64,000 bases of DNA from JBNKEI01 sp050288705 (lineage in GTDB: Bacteria > Myxococcota > Myxococcia > Myxococcales > UBA5297), in NCBI GenBank assembly GCA_050288705.1, contig JBNKEI010000156.1:1-64000 (forward strand), written 5' to 3'. The notes beneath the pieces are model-generated. The model saw only the letters and a program-made list of their open reading frames with translations. It made no database searches and had not been told where the DNA came from. Both the position numbers and the translations under genes were made by a program. Below are positions 53,907 to 61,507 of the stretch, piece after piece; position 1 is the first letter of the stretch; each line of letters opens with the position of its first letter.

Positions 53907-54230
53907 ACTATAAGTAACGTTATCTCCACATGGATCGCCGGTATCGCAGTTAGCGTTAGAACCCAAGTGCTGGAAAGACTTTAAGTTCTTTATGAGTACA
54001 CTCAAGTCGGGGGCTTTTCCTCCGTTTTGTATTTCCTCTAAGGCATGCTTTGTGTTCATATCCTTCTTTGCTGTGATAAAGCGGTTATTGGCGCTCGAAG
54101 AATATGCGGGAGATGTTGCTTGATTTTGGTGGGACTCGTTACTTCTTGGTTTAGGAGCAGACGGAGATGATGCTTGCTTTCGATTGAGTCCATTGCTTGC
54201 GTTTGCTCCGCCCAATTTGCCTACTGACAT
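53901..54230 (-). CDS. Lanthipeptide precursor 2 (leader plus three-Cys core)
   Basis: 109 residues. The N-terminal 48 residues are Ser/Asn/Pro-rich; then a helical leader (RFITAKKDMNTKHALEEIQNGGKAPDLSVLIKNLKSFQHLG); then a 19-residue core with Cys at core positions 5, 11 and 19. Each Cys has a Ser/Thr four, four and three residues before it. The leader is nearly identical to precursor 1 while the core differs, the mark of a RiPP family. ATG 54230 is chosen for AGGAG seven bases upstream; a longer frame reaches 54266 without support. Relative to precursor 1 it lacks an eight-residue segment (GASSLLKD). Confidence 0.88.
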   Translation of the reverse strand: MSVGKLGGANASNGLNRKQASSPSAPKPRSNESHQNQATSPAYSSSANNRFITAKKDMNTKHALEEIQNGGKAPDLSVLIKNLKSFQHLGSNANCDTGDPCGDNVTYSC

Positions 54231-54332
54231 AAACAATCTCCTTTTGACGTTTCGTGAATGTGCCAATATTGGCGTTTAGGTTCTTGAGACCATGGTTATC
54301 GTGACACACCTCCATTGGTTGCTCAAAAAGTT

Positions 54333-54358
54333 AAAAAAATAGCAAGCCGGATATGCTA
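54333..54358 (-). terminator. Terminator-like hairpin between the two precursor genes
   Basis: On the minus strand TAGCA/TGCTA (54340-54358) followed by seven T (54333-54339). It could reduce read-through from precursor 1 into precursor 2-lanM. No such hairpin follows precursor 2. Confidence 0.45.
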
Positions 54359-54415
54359 CGACGTATTCCTCAATTCCGCTCAAACGCTATGCATCACTCA
54401 TGGGAAGAGTTGTGC

Positions 54416-54450
54416 TTCTTACGCACTTTCTCTTATAGATATTATTAGCA
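54416..54450. repeat. 35-base direct repeat, copy 2
   Basis: Identical to 53872-53906; covers the end of precursor 1 and its downstream bases. Confidence 0.9.
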
Positions 54451-54798
54451 TCGACGCGTGACGTGATTTTGACACACTGTACCAGTATCGCATGGAGATT
54501 TAGTATTTCCCAAGTCCTGAAAAGACTTTAAGTCCTTTATGAGTACACTCAAGTCGGGGGATTTTCCTCCGTTTTGTATTTCCTCTAAGGCATGCTTTGT
54601 GTTCATATCCTCCTTTGCTGCGATAAAGCGGTCCTTCAATAATGAGCTTGCACCATTGGCGCTCGAAGAATATGCGGGAGACGTTGCTTGTTTTTGGTCA
54701 GACCCGTTATTTCTTGGTTTAGGAGCAGACGGAGATGATGTTTGATTTAGATTGAGTCCATTGCTTCCGTTTGTTCCACTCAACTTGCCTACTGACAT
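54445..54798 (-). CDS. Lanthipeptide precursor 1 (leader plus three-Cys core)
   Basis: 117 residues. Same architecture as precursor 2: low-complexity Ser/Asn/Pro N-terminus, leader RFIAAKEDMNTKHALEEIQNGGKSPDLSVLIKDLKSFQDLG, and a short C-terminal core. Aligned from core Thr2, the pattern is T-x3-C-D-T-x3-C-x4-T-x2-C, the same register as precursor 2 although most other residues differ (it has Arg-Arg near the end and a His). Leader ends in Leu-Gly rather than the usual double Gly. ATG 54798 follows AAAGGAAAC; the longer frame to 54840 has no ribosome site. Confidence 0.88.
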   Translation of the reverse strand: MSVGKLSGTNGSNGLNLNQTSSPSAPKPRNNGSDQKQATSPAYSSSANGASSLLKDRFIAAKEDMNTKHALEEIQNGGKSPDLSVLIKDLKSFQDLGNTKSPCDTGTVCQNHVTRRC

Positions 54799-54840
54799 AA
54801 TAGTTTCCTTTTGAATGATGATATTTTTATCGCCACACAC

Positions 54841-55133
54841 GTTACATACGTTCGCTCATTATCGATAACACCTCTTCATAGTTGCGTAAAAAGTAGCTGC
54901 ATAACGTCGGAATGTCTCGCAATTGAGACGCTCCGCGGTTCCAGTCGACCGAGACTAAAGACCTCAGTTTAGTCTCCGAGTTTGGTGCTTGGCTTGGAAA
55001 AAGACTTTTTTAAACTCGTCACCATGGAGTGCTGAAGCACGCAAAGCAAAATCAATCCTTGAATAGTGCGTTCATGCTTAATTTAGAAGAGTGGATTAGA
55101 GATGAATGGTAGGGCAAGAAGGAGCCAGAAAGC
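54841..55133. promoter_or_regulatory. Divergent control region with competing inverted repeats
   Basis: 293 bases upstream of both the lanthipeptide genes and the eRF1-like gene. GTCTC/GAGAC (54914-54929) and a perfect 9-base stem GAGACTAAA/TTTAGTCTC (54951-54976) share the same GTCTC/GAGAC core, so alternative pairings are possible. No strong -35/-10 pair was identified for the minus strand. Confidence 0.45.
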
Positions 55134-56276
55134 ATGAAAATGAATAGCTGGATGGAATCACTCTTGTTGAATTCAGAATCGTCTGTTCCAGTAGTGAGCG
55201 TTTACTTAAATACCTGGTGGCACAACGAGCACCATCGGCAAATTGTGCGAGTATTTGTTCGCGAACATATCCGTAGAACGCTTAAACAAACACCGGCAGA
55301 TGAGCAGGGGAAACGGTTAGCTCAAAATTTACAATGGATAGAAAACTACGTGAGCGGTTTGATTAGACAAAGGCACGAGGAGTGGGCAACAGGAGTGGCG
55401 CTGTTTTGTAAAGATATTAATACCGAAGTTCCCGTTATATCTTTGCGAGTGCCTTTTGAGCCTATGGAATTCATTATTGATCGTAAACCTTGGATTACCT
55501 CGCTATTGCGTAGTTGTGGAGTTACTCCGGCTGTATTGTTGGTAATGGTTAATGGAAAAGGGGGCGATATTTACGAATCGCATTGCGGAATTCTTGAACA
55601 CCAAGATCATCTAGTGCGTTCTTTGCCTAATCGACACCCCCAAAAAGGTTTTAATCAGCAAAAACAAGAACGATATTTTGGGGAGGTACGAGAAAAGAAT
55701 TTGTTAGTTTTAGCAGAGCTCACCACCAAAAAGTTAGAGGAAAATCCCGACTTAATGATTGTTGTGGCAGGCCAACAGTTTTTAATTCGAGCATTCGAGC
55801 AGGAACTTACCAATAAAGCAAGAACCAATATAGTTGCCCGTTTTACAGTGCCCGGAGCACAAGAATCGGGGCAAAAGGCGGCGGAAGTTATTAATAAAGT
55901 ACAGCCTCAGATAGAGGAAGCACTGCGAAACCGATTCCTGACCGAAAGCCAACGAATATCAGCGGCGGCAGCCAGCGGAGGACCAGGAACTACCGGCGTC
56001 GCTGCGTCATTGGCTGCTTTGTCACAAGGCCGAGTTCATCATCTGTTAGTAGATGATAGTTATCGTGCTTGGGGATACAAGTGCACAGTTTGTGGTTCTT
56101 TGTGGGAAAAACAAGATGAAGGAAAATGTCCCTATTGCGATGGAGCGTTAAACCGAGTGGAATTTCCTGAAGAAATCTTTCGAAAAGCAATCTTAGATCA
56201 TGCCAAAATTGATATCGTTCCTGCAACAATGGGTCTTTCTCAAAACAAAATCATGTCGCAGTTGCGATATTCCTAA
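55134..56276 (+). CDS. Bacterial eRF1-like (baeRF) family protein
   Basis: 380 residues. The fold order and the blocks VPVVSVYLNT, LVMVNGKGGDIYESHCG, GQKAAEVINKVQPQIEEALRNRFL, ALSQGRVHHLLVDDSYRAWGYKC match bacterial homologues of eukaryotic release factor eRF1 / Vms1. A four-Cys zinc ribbon (CTVCG ... CPYC) lies near residue 340. The GGQ-like loop expected of active peptidyl-tRNA hydrolases is represented by a Gly/Ala-rich segment (AAAASGGPGTTG) without a clear GGQ. A role in ribosome rescue is inference. AAGGAG lies nine bases before the ATG. Possibly read with the mla genes downstream. Confidence 0.7.
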   Translation: MKMNSWMESLLLNSESSVPVVSVYLNTWWHNEHHRQIVRVFVREHIRRTLKQTPADEQGKRLAQNLQWIENYVSGLIRQRHEEWATGVALFCKDINTEVPVISLRVPFEPMEFIIDRKPWITSLLRSCGVTPAVLLVMVNGKGGDIYESHCGILEHQDHLVRSLPNRHPQKGFNQQKQERYFGEVREKNLLVLAELTTKKLEENPDLMIVVAGQQFLIRAFEQELTNKARTNIVARFTVPGAQESGQKAAEVINKVQPQIEEALRNRFLTESQRISAAAASGGPGTTGVAASLAALSQGRVHHLLVDDSYRAWGYKCTVCGSLWEKQDEGKCPYCDGALNRVEFPEEIFRKAILDHAKIDIVPATMGLSQNKIMSQLRYS

Positions 56277-56305
56277 AGTGGATTGTCTATCCGGAAACCG
56301 AACAT

Positions 56306-57019
56306 ATGGCTTTTCTTGCATCACGTTCTTGCTGGTATGCACGTCGTAGTTTCTGGAGCGAAACCTGGCGTCAATTTCACGAAGTTGGTTACCATTCAAT
56401 TTTCTTGGTAGCAGGAGGAATGGCCTTTTTTAGCGCAGTGTGGATAGCTCATGGCGCTGCCCAAGCGCGTAAAATTATAGGTGATTTGGCGGTAGTAGGG
56501 CCAGCTTTCTTTCAATTGCTAATTCGCGAGTTAGGGCCAACTTTTGCGGGTATTCTGATAGCAGTACGCATTGGTTCCTTATTGGCGGCAGAACTTGCCT
56601 CCATGAAAGTTTCCGAGCAACTAGATGCCTGGAAAATGTCAGTTGGCGATCCTTATCAAGATTTAGTAGTGCCGCGCTTGCTGGCAGGTTTAGTGGGAAT
56701 TCCCTGCTTAATGGTAGTGGGAACCGCAGTTTCTGCGTTGGGATCAAGTTTGGTGGCTACCTTTATTTACGGAGCTGATGGGCAAGCATTTCTCGATCCG
56801 TCATACGTCGGGAAAGGCGACTTGATTTCCTTTGCCAGCAAGGCGCTAGGGTATGGGGTAGGAATTCCTTTGGCGGGCTGTATGAGTGGGTGGAAAGCTA
56901 CTGGAGGTATTGAAGGGGTCGGTGCTGCTACCGCCCGAGGAGTTGTTTGGGCATGCCTAGTGGTTCTGGCGACTGACGGAATTTTTAACGGAATGCTTTT
57001 TCTAGTGGGTATGGGATAA
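56306..57019 (+). CDS. mlaE: MlaE-family ABC transporter permease
   Basis: 237 residues, about five membrane segments. The MlaE signature region is RELGPTFAGILIAVRIGSLLAAELASMKVSEQLDA, the segment that couples to the ATPase and lipid path. Part of the system that moves phospholipids between inner and outer membranes. Followed by mlaF after 10 bases and mlaD. Confidence 0.92.
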   Translation: MAFLASRSCWYARRSFWSETWRQFHEVGYHSIFLVAGGMAFFSAVWIAHGAAQARKIIGDLAVVGPAFFQLLIRELGPTFAGILIAVRIGSLLAAELASMKVSEQLDAWKMSVGDPYQDLVVPRLLAGLVGIPCLMVVGTAVSALGSSLVATFIYGADGQAFLDPSYVGKGDLISFASKALGYGVGIPLAGCMSGWKATGGIEGVGAATARGVVWACLVVLATDGIFNGMLFLVGMG

Positions 57020-57029
57020 AGCTATAATC

Positions 57030-57740
57030 ATGGTTAGACTAATCGATGTCCATAAGTGTCTAGAATCCAAGCCAGTGCTTCGAGGAATTAATCTGGAAGC
57101 GCCCAAGCAAAAAGTAACCTTTGTAGTTGGCCGCAGCGGAGCGGGAAAAAGTGTTTTGGCGCGCTGTTGCCTTGGCCTGTTACGTATTGATGCTGGCGAA
57201 ATCTGGGTTAATGAACAGAGAATTGATTCTTGGCCAGAAAAACAGCTACTACCATTCAGAAGCCTATACCCCTACGTAGTTCAGAATGCAGCGTTATTGG
57301 ACTGGCTAGATATTCTGAATAACGTGGCGGTTCCTTTGCGATTGGCTGCACGATTACCAAGAAAGACAGCATTGCTACGAGCTGAAGAAACTATTGCCGA
57401 ACTAGGATTAGAAAAGTTTAGTAACTTGCTTCCCAAGCAAGTTGGACCAGGAATACGTAAAATAGTTTCGATTGCTCGCGCTCTAGCGCTTCGTCCACCA
57501 ATGATCTTGTATGACGAGCCCACTACTGGTTTAGATGCACTTGCTGCTCGCCAAGTAGACCAAGTTATCCGCACTGCAGTGCAAAAAGGAGGCACTGCAC
57601 TGGTTATTTCGCACGACTTAAATTCCGTGCGGCATAATGCTGATCAAGTATTCGTTTTGGAAAATGGCCAGGCACGGTGTTTTTGCTCGGTAGAGTTCTT
57701 TTTGAAGCAATTAGAGCAAGGAATGAAAGTTTTTAACTAA
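57030..57740 (+). CDS. mlaF: MlaF-family ABC transporter ATPase with degenerate signature motif
   Basis: 236 residues. Walker A GRSGAGKS (34-41), Q-loop YVVQNAALLD, Walker B MILYDEPTTGLD (158-169) and switch His in VISHDL are intact. The ABC signature, normally LSGGM(R/A)(K/R)R, reads VGPGIRKIVSIARAL (138-152): the Ser that contacts ATP in the partner subunit is replaced by Gly. Context (MlaE upstream, MlaD downstream) leaves no doubt about the system. Reduced or altered ATP hydrolysis is possible. Confidence 0.9.
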   Translation: MVRLIDVHKCLESKPVLRGINLEAPKQKVTFVVGRSGAGKSVLARCCLGLLRIDAGEIWVNEQRIDSWPEKQLLPFRSLYPYVVQNAALLDWLDILNNVAVPLRLAARLPRKTALLRAEETIAELGLEKFSNLLPKQVGPGIRKIVSIARALALRPPMILYDEPTTGLDALAARQVDQVIRTAVQKGGTALVISHDLNSVRHNADQVFVLENGQARCFCSVEFFLKQLEQGMKVFN

Positions 57741-57762
57741 TCTAACTAACTAAATGTAAAGC

Positions 57763-58770
57763 ATGGAAGAACGAGTAGAATTTAGAGCCGGAGCCTTAAT
57801 TATTCTCGCTATTCTGGGAATAGGTGGCTTGTTATATGTTATGGGGGAGCTGCGAGTAGGCGGGGGAGATCGAGTTAAAGTGCAATTTGCGCATTCTGGA
57901 GCAGTTCCTAAAGGAGCTCCCGTCAAACTTGCCGGAGTACGTGTCGGCAGGGTGCGCAGTCTAGAGCTTTTTCCCGACCGCCGAGACCATGCGGGGCGTT
58001 CCTTGCCAATCGAAATGGAAGTAGAAATCGATCACTCCATTTTTCAAAAATTAGGGTCTCGTGCTCAATTTGTGGTTGCTACTCAGGGTCCACTGGGCGA
58101 GCCATTTTTAGAGATCGAATCCGGTCCAAAATCTGGCGATCGGCTAAAAAAAGATGCCGTTATTCGCGGAATCGATCCTCCACGAATGGATTTATTATCA
58201 GCACGACTATTCGCCTTTTTGGAGCAAGCTACCGCACTATTGAGTGAAGAAGGGGAAGCTACAATTCTAGCTCGCAATTTGACACGTTTTGCCGAACAAG
58301 CGGAAGCCGCATTACAGCAAGGCGGTTCGGTAACCAAGGCAGCCAATGACTTTTCGACGACTGCGCAGGAATTTCGAGAATTGGCGAAGGCATTGAATAC
58401 TAGCTTTGGAAAAAGAGGTAAGTTTGGTCAAATGGTAACTGATTTAGCTGTTATAAGTTCTCAACTTCGTAAAAAAATACCACCCATTGCGCAGCAAGCA
58501 GAGCGTGCAGTAAACGGAGCGGCTCTGGTTACCGGCTCATTAACTGCTGAGGACGGAAAAAGATTACAAAACGCCATTGCTCGCTACGCAGAAGCCGGGG
58601 TTGCTTTGCAAAAAATTGCTGCTCGTGCAGAACACTTGCTTCGCACTTTAGAAGAAGGAAAGGGCACTATCGGAGGATTAGCTAAAGACCCGCAAGTGTA
58701 CCAAGACCTAAGAGATTTGATTTCTGATCTGAAAAAGCACCCTTGGAAAGTGCTTTGGAAAGACGATTAA
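57763..58770 (+). CDS. mlaD: MlaD-family (MCE domain) lipid-binding protein
   Basis: 335 residues. One N-terminal membrane helix (AGALIILAILGIGGLLYVMGEL) anchors it in the inner membrane; the MCE domain follows (VQFAHSGAVPKGAPVKLAGVRVGRVRSLEL ... GEPFLEIESG). A long helical C-terminal half, with repeated Ala/Leu/Gln heptads, probably forms a bundle across the periplasm, longer than in E. coli MlaD (about 180 residues). MlaB, MlaC and MlaA are not nearby. Confidence 0.9.
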   Translation: MEERVEFRAGALIILAILGIGGLLYVMGELRVGGGDRVKVQFAHSGAVPKGAPVKLAGVRVGRVRSLELFPDRRDHAGRSLPIEMEVEIDHSIFQKLGSRAQFVVATQGPLGEPFLEIESGPKSGDRLKKDAVIRGIDPPRMDLLSARLFAFLEQATALLSEEGEATILARNLTRFAEQAEAALQQGGSVTKAANDFSTTAQEFRELAKALNTSFGKRGKFGQMVTDLAVISSQLRKKIPPIAQQAERAVNGAALVTGSLTAEDGKRLQNAIARYAEAGVALQKIAARAEHLLRTLEEGKGTIGGLAKDPQVYQDLRDLISDLKKHPWKVLWKDD

Positions 58771-58777
58771 ACAGTAA

Positions 58778-59347
58778 ATGAAAGAGCGAGCTCTTTTTCG
58801 GTTGGGTCTACGGATTTTTCTGGGAATAGTTTTTTTAGGGCTAATCTTGAGCTTTTTATGGGAAAAAGCATCAGGTTCGTCTTCTCATAAACCTGATCAA
58901 TGTGGTTTATGTCACCTTATGAAAAATACGGTGCGCTCTTATAAAAAGGGAGACTACCTGGATAATTTCCATCGAAGAGCAGGGGTAAGTTGCCTAGATT
59001 GTCATCAATCAAGTGCAAATAGCGAGCAGATTGTTCGTGCAGTAACTTACCTTTTGACGGCAAGACCTGCTGAGCCTGCTCCGCAAGCTTATGAAGATTC
59101 TTTGTGTACTCGTTGTCATATTAGCATGGAGCATCAGGCAAAGCGTACCAGTCATTGGAATCGCAATCCGCATAACAGTCACTGGCCCGAACTAAAGTGC
59201 GGGCATTGCCATGTAATCCATGGGAAATCCAAGGATTTTTGCGCGCAATGTCATGCTGATTCTGTGAAAAGAGAAAAATGTTTGCTCGACTCTCAAAAAC
59301 TCCCGGGCTACCAGAGCTCCCAGCCCTGTACCGAGAAAAGCAAATGA
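58778..59347 (+). CDS. Membrane-anchored pentaheme cytochrome c
   Basis: 189 residues. An N-terminal membrane helix (LGLRIFLGIVFLGLILSFLW) is followed by five CxxCH heme sites: CGLCH, CLDCH, CTRCH, CGHCH, CAQCH. The layout resembles NapC/NrfH-type quinol-oxidising cytochromes, though NrfH has four hemes. Axial His candidates are plentiful (HRRAG, HQAKRTSHW). Seven bases after mlaD and overlapping the next gene by ATGA. The redox partner is not in the window. Confidence 0.88.
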   Translation: MKERALFRLGLRIFLGIVFLGLILSFLWEKASGSSSHKPDQCGLCHLMKNTVRSYKKGDYLDNFHRRAGVSCLDCHQSSANSEQIVRAVTYLLTARPAEPAPQAYEDSLCTRCHISMEHQAKRTSHWNRNPHNSHWPELKCGHCHVIHGKSKDFCAQCHADSVKREKCLLDSQKLPGYQSSQPCTEKSK

Positions 59348-60210
59348 ATTCCCAAACCCCAATTGGGAGAAAACAAGGAAACAAATTCACATTAGTGGTG
59401 GTCATTTTTGGGGTTTTTATTGTAAGTGCTTGTACTCACCTGCCCACTCTTTCTAAAACCGAGAAATGGCAAAACTCAATTGGACAATTTACGTTTTCCT
59501 TTGCTGAGCACGAGCAACAGCCTAGTGTGCAAATGGTGGTAAAAGCGGTTTCTGCTTCTCTTCCCGAGCTTCTTTGGTGGGGAAAATTTAGTTCCCCGGT
59601 TTGCATCAAAATTTACCCAATGCATCGAGGGCTAGAACAGGCAGTAGGTTTTCGTGGCCAATGGATCAGAGCCTGGGCGCAGAGAGAAGTGGTTTTTATA
59701 CAGTCTCCCTTGAGTTGGAATTCAGAAGGCGTGCCCTCTCAGAAGAAAATCAACGAGTTAATGCTTCACGAGCTAACTCATTGCTTGATGTACCAGCTCG
59801 CTTCCAATGGAGAAGAATGGCAAACAAAAAAAATTCCCGGGTGGTTTAGAGAAGGAATGGCTTCGGTTACTGCTGACCAAGGATACCGCCGAGGTACTCT
59901 AAGAGAGCTCAAGCTATTCTTTTTGAAAAACGGTGGCGGGGTACTTTCAAATGTAGTCTTCACAGAAAACGAATTGGAAAGTAATATGGCCTACTCAATT
60001 GCTCACTATTCTTTTCTATTTTTACTGCAGAATTTCGGAAGACCCGCAATTATTAAATTGCTTTCCTCAATGCGTCGAGGGACCCAATTCAACGGAGCAT
60101 TTCTAGAAACGTTCGGTATTACCCACGAAAGCTTCGCTGAACGCTTCCGTGACTACGTTCTACACGGGCACTGGCAGCTAAACCGAAATAGACATCTCAA
60201 TTCTTCTTAG
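59344..60210 (+). CDS. Lipoprotein, peptidase MA-like gluzincin
   Basis: 288 residues. A signal peptide ends in the lipobox IVSAC. The zinc motif HELTH near residue 142 and the downstream Glu in GWFREGMAS (third ligand) define a gluzincin metallopeptidase of the MA-like family. Start ATG 59344 overlaps the cytochrome stop (ATGA), so translation is coupled; the frame extends upstream to 59278 but only inside the cytochrome gene. Its 3' end overlaps the convergent ATPase gene by 14 bases. Substrate unknown. Confidence 0.82.
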   Translation: MNSQTPIGRKQGNKFTLVVVIFGVFIVSACTHLPTLSKTEKWQNSIGQFTFSFAEHEQQPSVQMVVKAVSASLPELLWWGKFSSPVCIKIYPMHRGLEQAVGFRGQWIRAWAQREVVFIQSPLSWNSEGVPSQKKINELMLHELTHCLMYQLASNGEEWQTKKIPGWFREGMASVTADQGYRRGTLRELKLFFLKNGGGVLSNVVFTENELESNMAYSIAHYSFLFLLQNFGRPAIIKLLSSMRRGTQFNGAFLETFGITHESFAERFRDYVLHGHWQLNRNRHLNSS

Positions 60211-61483
60211 AAAAAGAACGCTCAAACAGATTTTGAATAGCTTTCAAGCCATCGGCTGTTAGAAAGCGAGTACCGGTGCCAGTAAATCGCTCGCGAGTAA
60301 TAGTAGGTGGTGGTATTTCTTTCCATTGTTCACCATTCCACTTTAGCCAGACGGTCTTTTCTTGATCAAATAAAAATACCGGCTTACCCCAATGCTTGGC
60401 CAATTCAACTGCCCAGCCCGTTCCACCGGTAACTGTATTGTCCGGATTAACCTTTCCAATAGAGAAAACTTCGCCCGCTGTGTTTACTTGATGCCAGATG
60501 GATTGGAGAACCTTTTTAAAAAGAGGGGTCGAAGGGTAGGTGCGATGCATATGTGCTTTTAGATAAGCAGAACTTACATCTCCCAATTTCAACTCTGCTT
60601 CGTTTAGCTCGATGAGTCCTCTATTACGTACCTGCCCTCTACCGCTAAACGAAAACACCACTTCTTCCAGCCCAAAGCGCTCTGCACAAATACCAAATTC
60701 AGCTTCTGCTCCTGGTGCACCGCCGGAAAGAAGCGTATACCCAGCAGCAGGAAGTGCCCTAGGAGAAATAGTTTTTCCTTCTGGGACTAATTGCAATGTA
60801 TCTGGATGGAGTTCTAATTGCATATCTGGCGAAACCGGTTCTCCATGATCTTTAACCAGCTTCAACGCAACATGATCACCCCATTGCTGGAGGAATAGCG
60901 CTACATCAATGCTAGAAGCGTTTGCTTCCAAATGAGCAGGTAAATTACCGCTAGAAGAATCGTAACCTCGGGGCGTCTGATAGGTGAACCAGATCTCAAC
61001 TTCATCTCGTTTTGCTAGCAGCTTTAGCGAATCTATATCATTTGCTTTTCCTTCTGCCGAACAAGGTAAACCGTCAACCAGAATAGCCTCTGGTCGAAGG
61101 TTCATATGGCGTCGAAAAAGTTCTAGTGCCTCTTCTAGACGAGCTAGTGAAAAACTGGCTTCGTAAGGAAACGCCTTAATAGCTCGATGCCTTGCGATGA
61201 CTTCCTGGGAAGTATGTCTATCCTCCAGATTGTTTTCCAAAGCAAGTCCATCAAACAATACGTCATAAAACGCGCTTACATATTCAATACTCTGTCCAAT
61301 AGCAATGTGAACGACGTCGCGATCACACATCAAACTATCGAGACCAATTTGTACCAGACAAGCGGTTTTACCGACTCCTGCAGGAGCCATTACGCAACCA
61401 AGGTTACCTTTGCCAAGACCTCCGCGAATTGACCTTTCCAAAATTCTCATCGGGCTGCAAGCATTTACTTCCTTGCGGTACAT
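60197..61483 (-). CDS. RecA/KaiC-like ATPase fused to a SLOG-like domain
   Basis: 428 residues, cytoplasmic. Residues 10-210 form a P-loop ATPase of RecA/KaiC/DnaB type: Walker A APAGVGKT (33-40), Walker B-like AILVDG (133-138). Residues about 249-410 look like a Rossmann-type SLOG nucleotide-binding domain: LLSGGAPGAEAEFG and TGGTGWAVELAKHWGKPVFLFD. SLOG domains often handle nucleotide signals. No named homologue comes to mind. It lies 24 bases after fusA on the same strand and is probably co-transcribed with it. Confidence 0.6.
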   Translation of the reverse strand: MYRKEVNACSPMRILERSIRGGLGKGNLGCVMAPAGVGKTACLVQIGLDSLMCDRDVVHIAIGQSIEYVSAFYDVLFDGLALENNLEDRHTSQEVIARHRAIKAFPYEASFSLARLEEALELFRRHMNLRPEAILVDGLPCSAEGKANDIDSLKLLAKRDEVEIWFTYQTPRGYDSSSGNLPAHLEANASSIDVALFLQQWGDHVALKLVKDHGEPVSPDMQLELHPDTLQLVPEGKTISPRALPAAGYTLLSGGAPGAEAEFGICAERFGLEEVVFSFSGRGQVRNRGLIELNEAELKLGDVSSAYLKAHMHRTYPSTPLFKKVLQSIWHQVNTAGEVFSIGKVNPDNTVTGGTGWAVELAKHWGKPVFLFDQEKTVWLKWNGEQWKEIPPPTITRERFTGTGTRFLTADGLKAIQNLFERSFSKKN

Positions 61484-61507
61484 GGCGCGCTCCTTGTATT
61501 TTTTACG

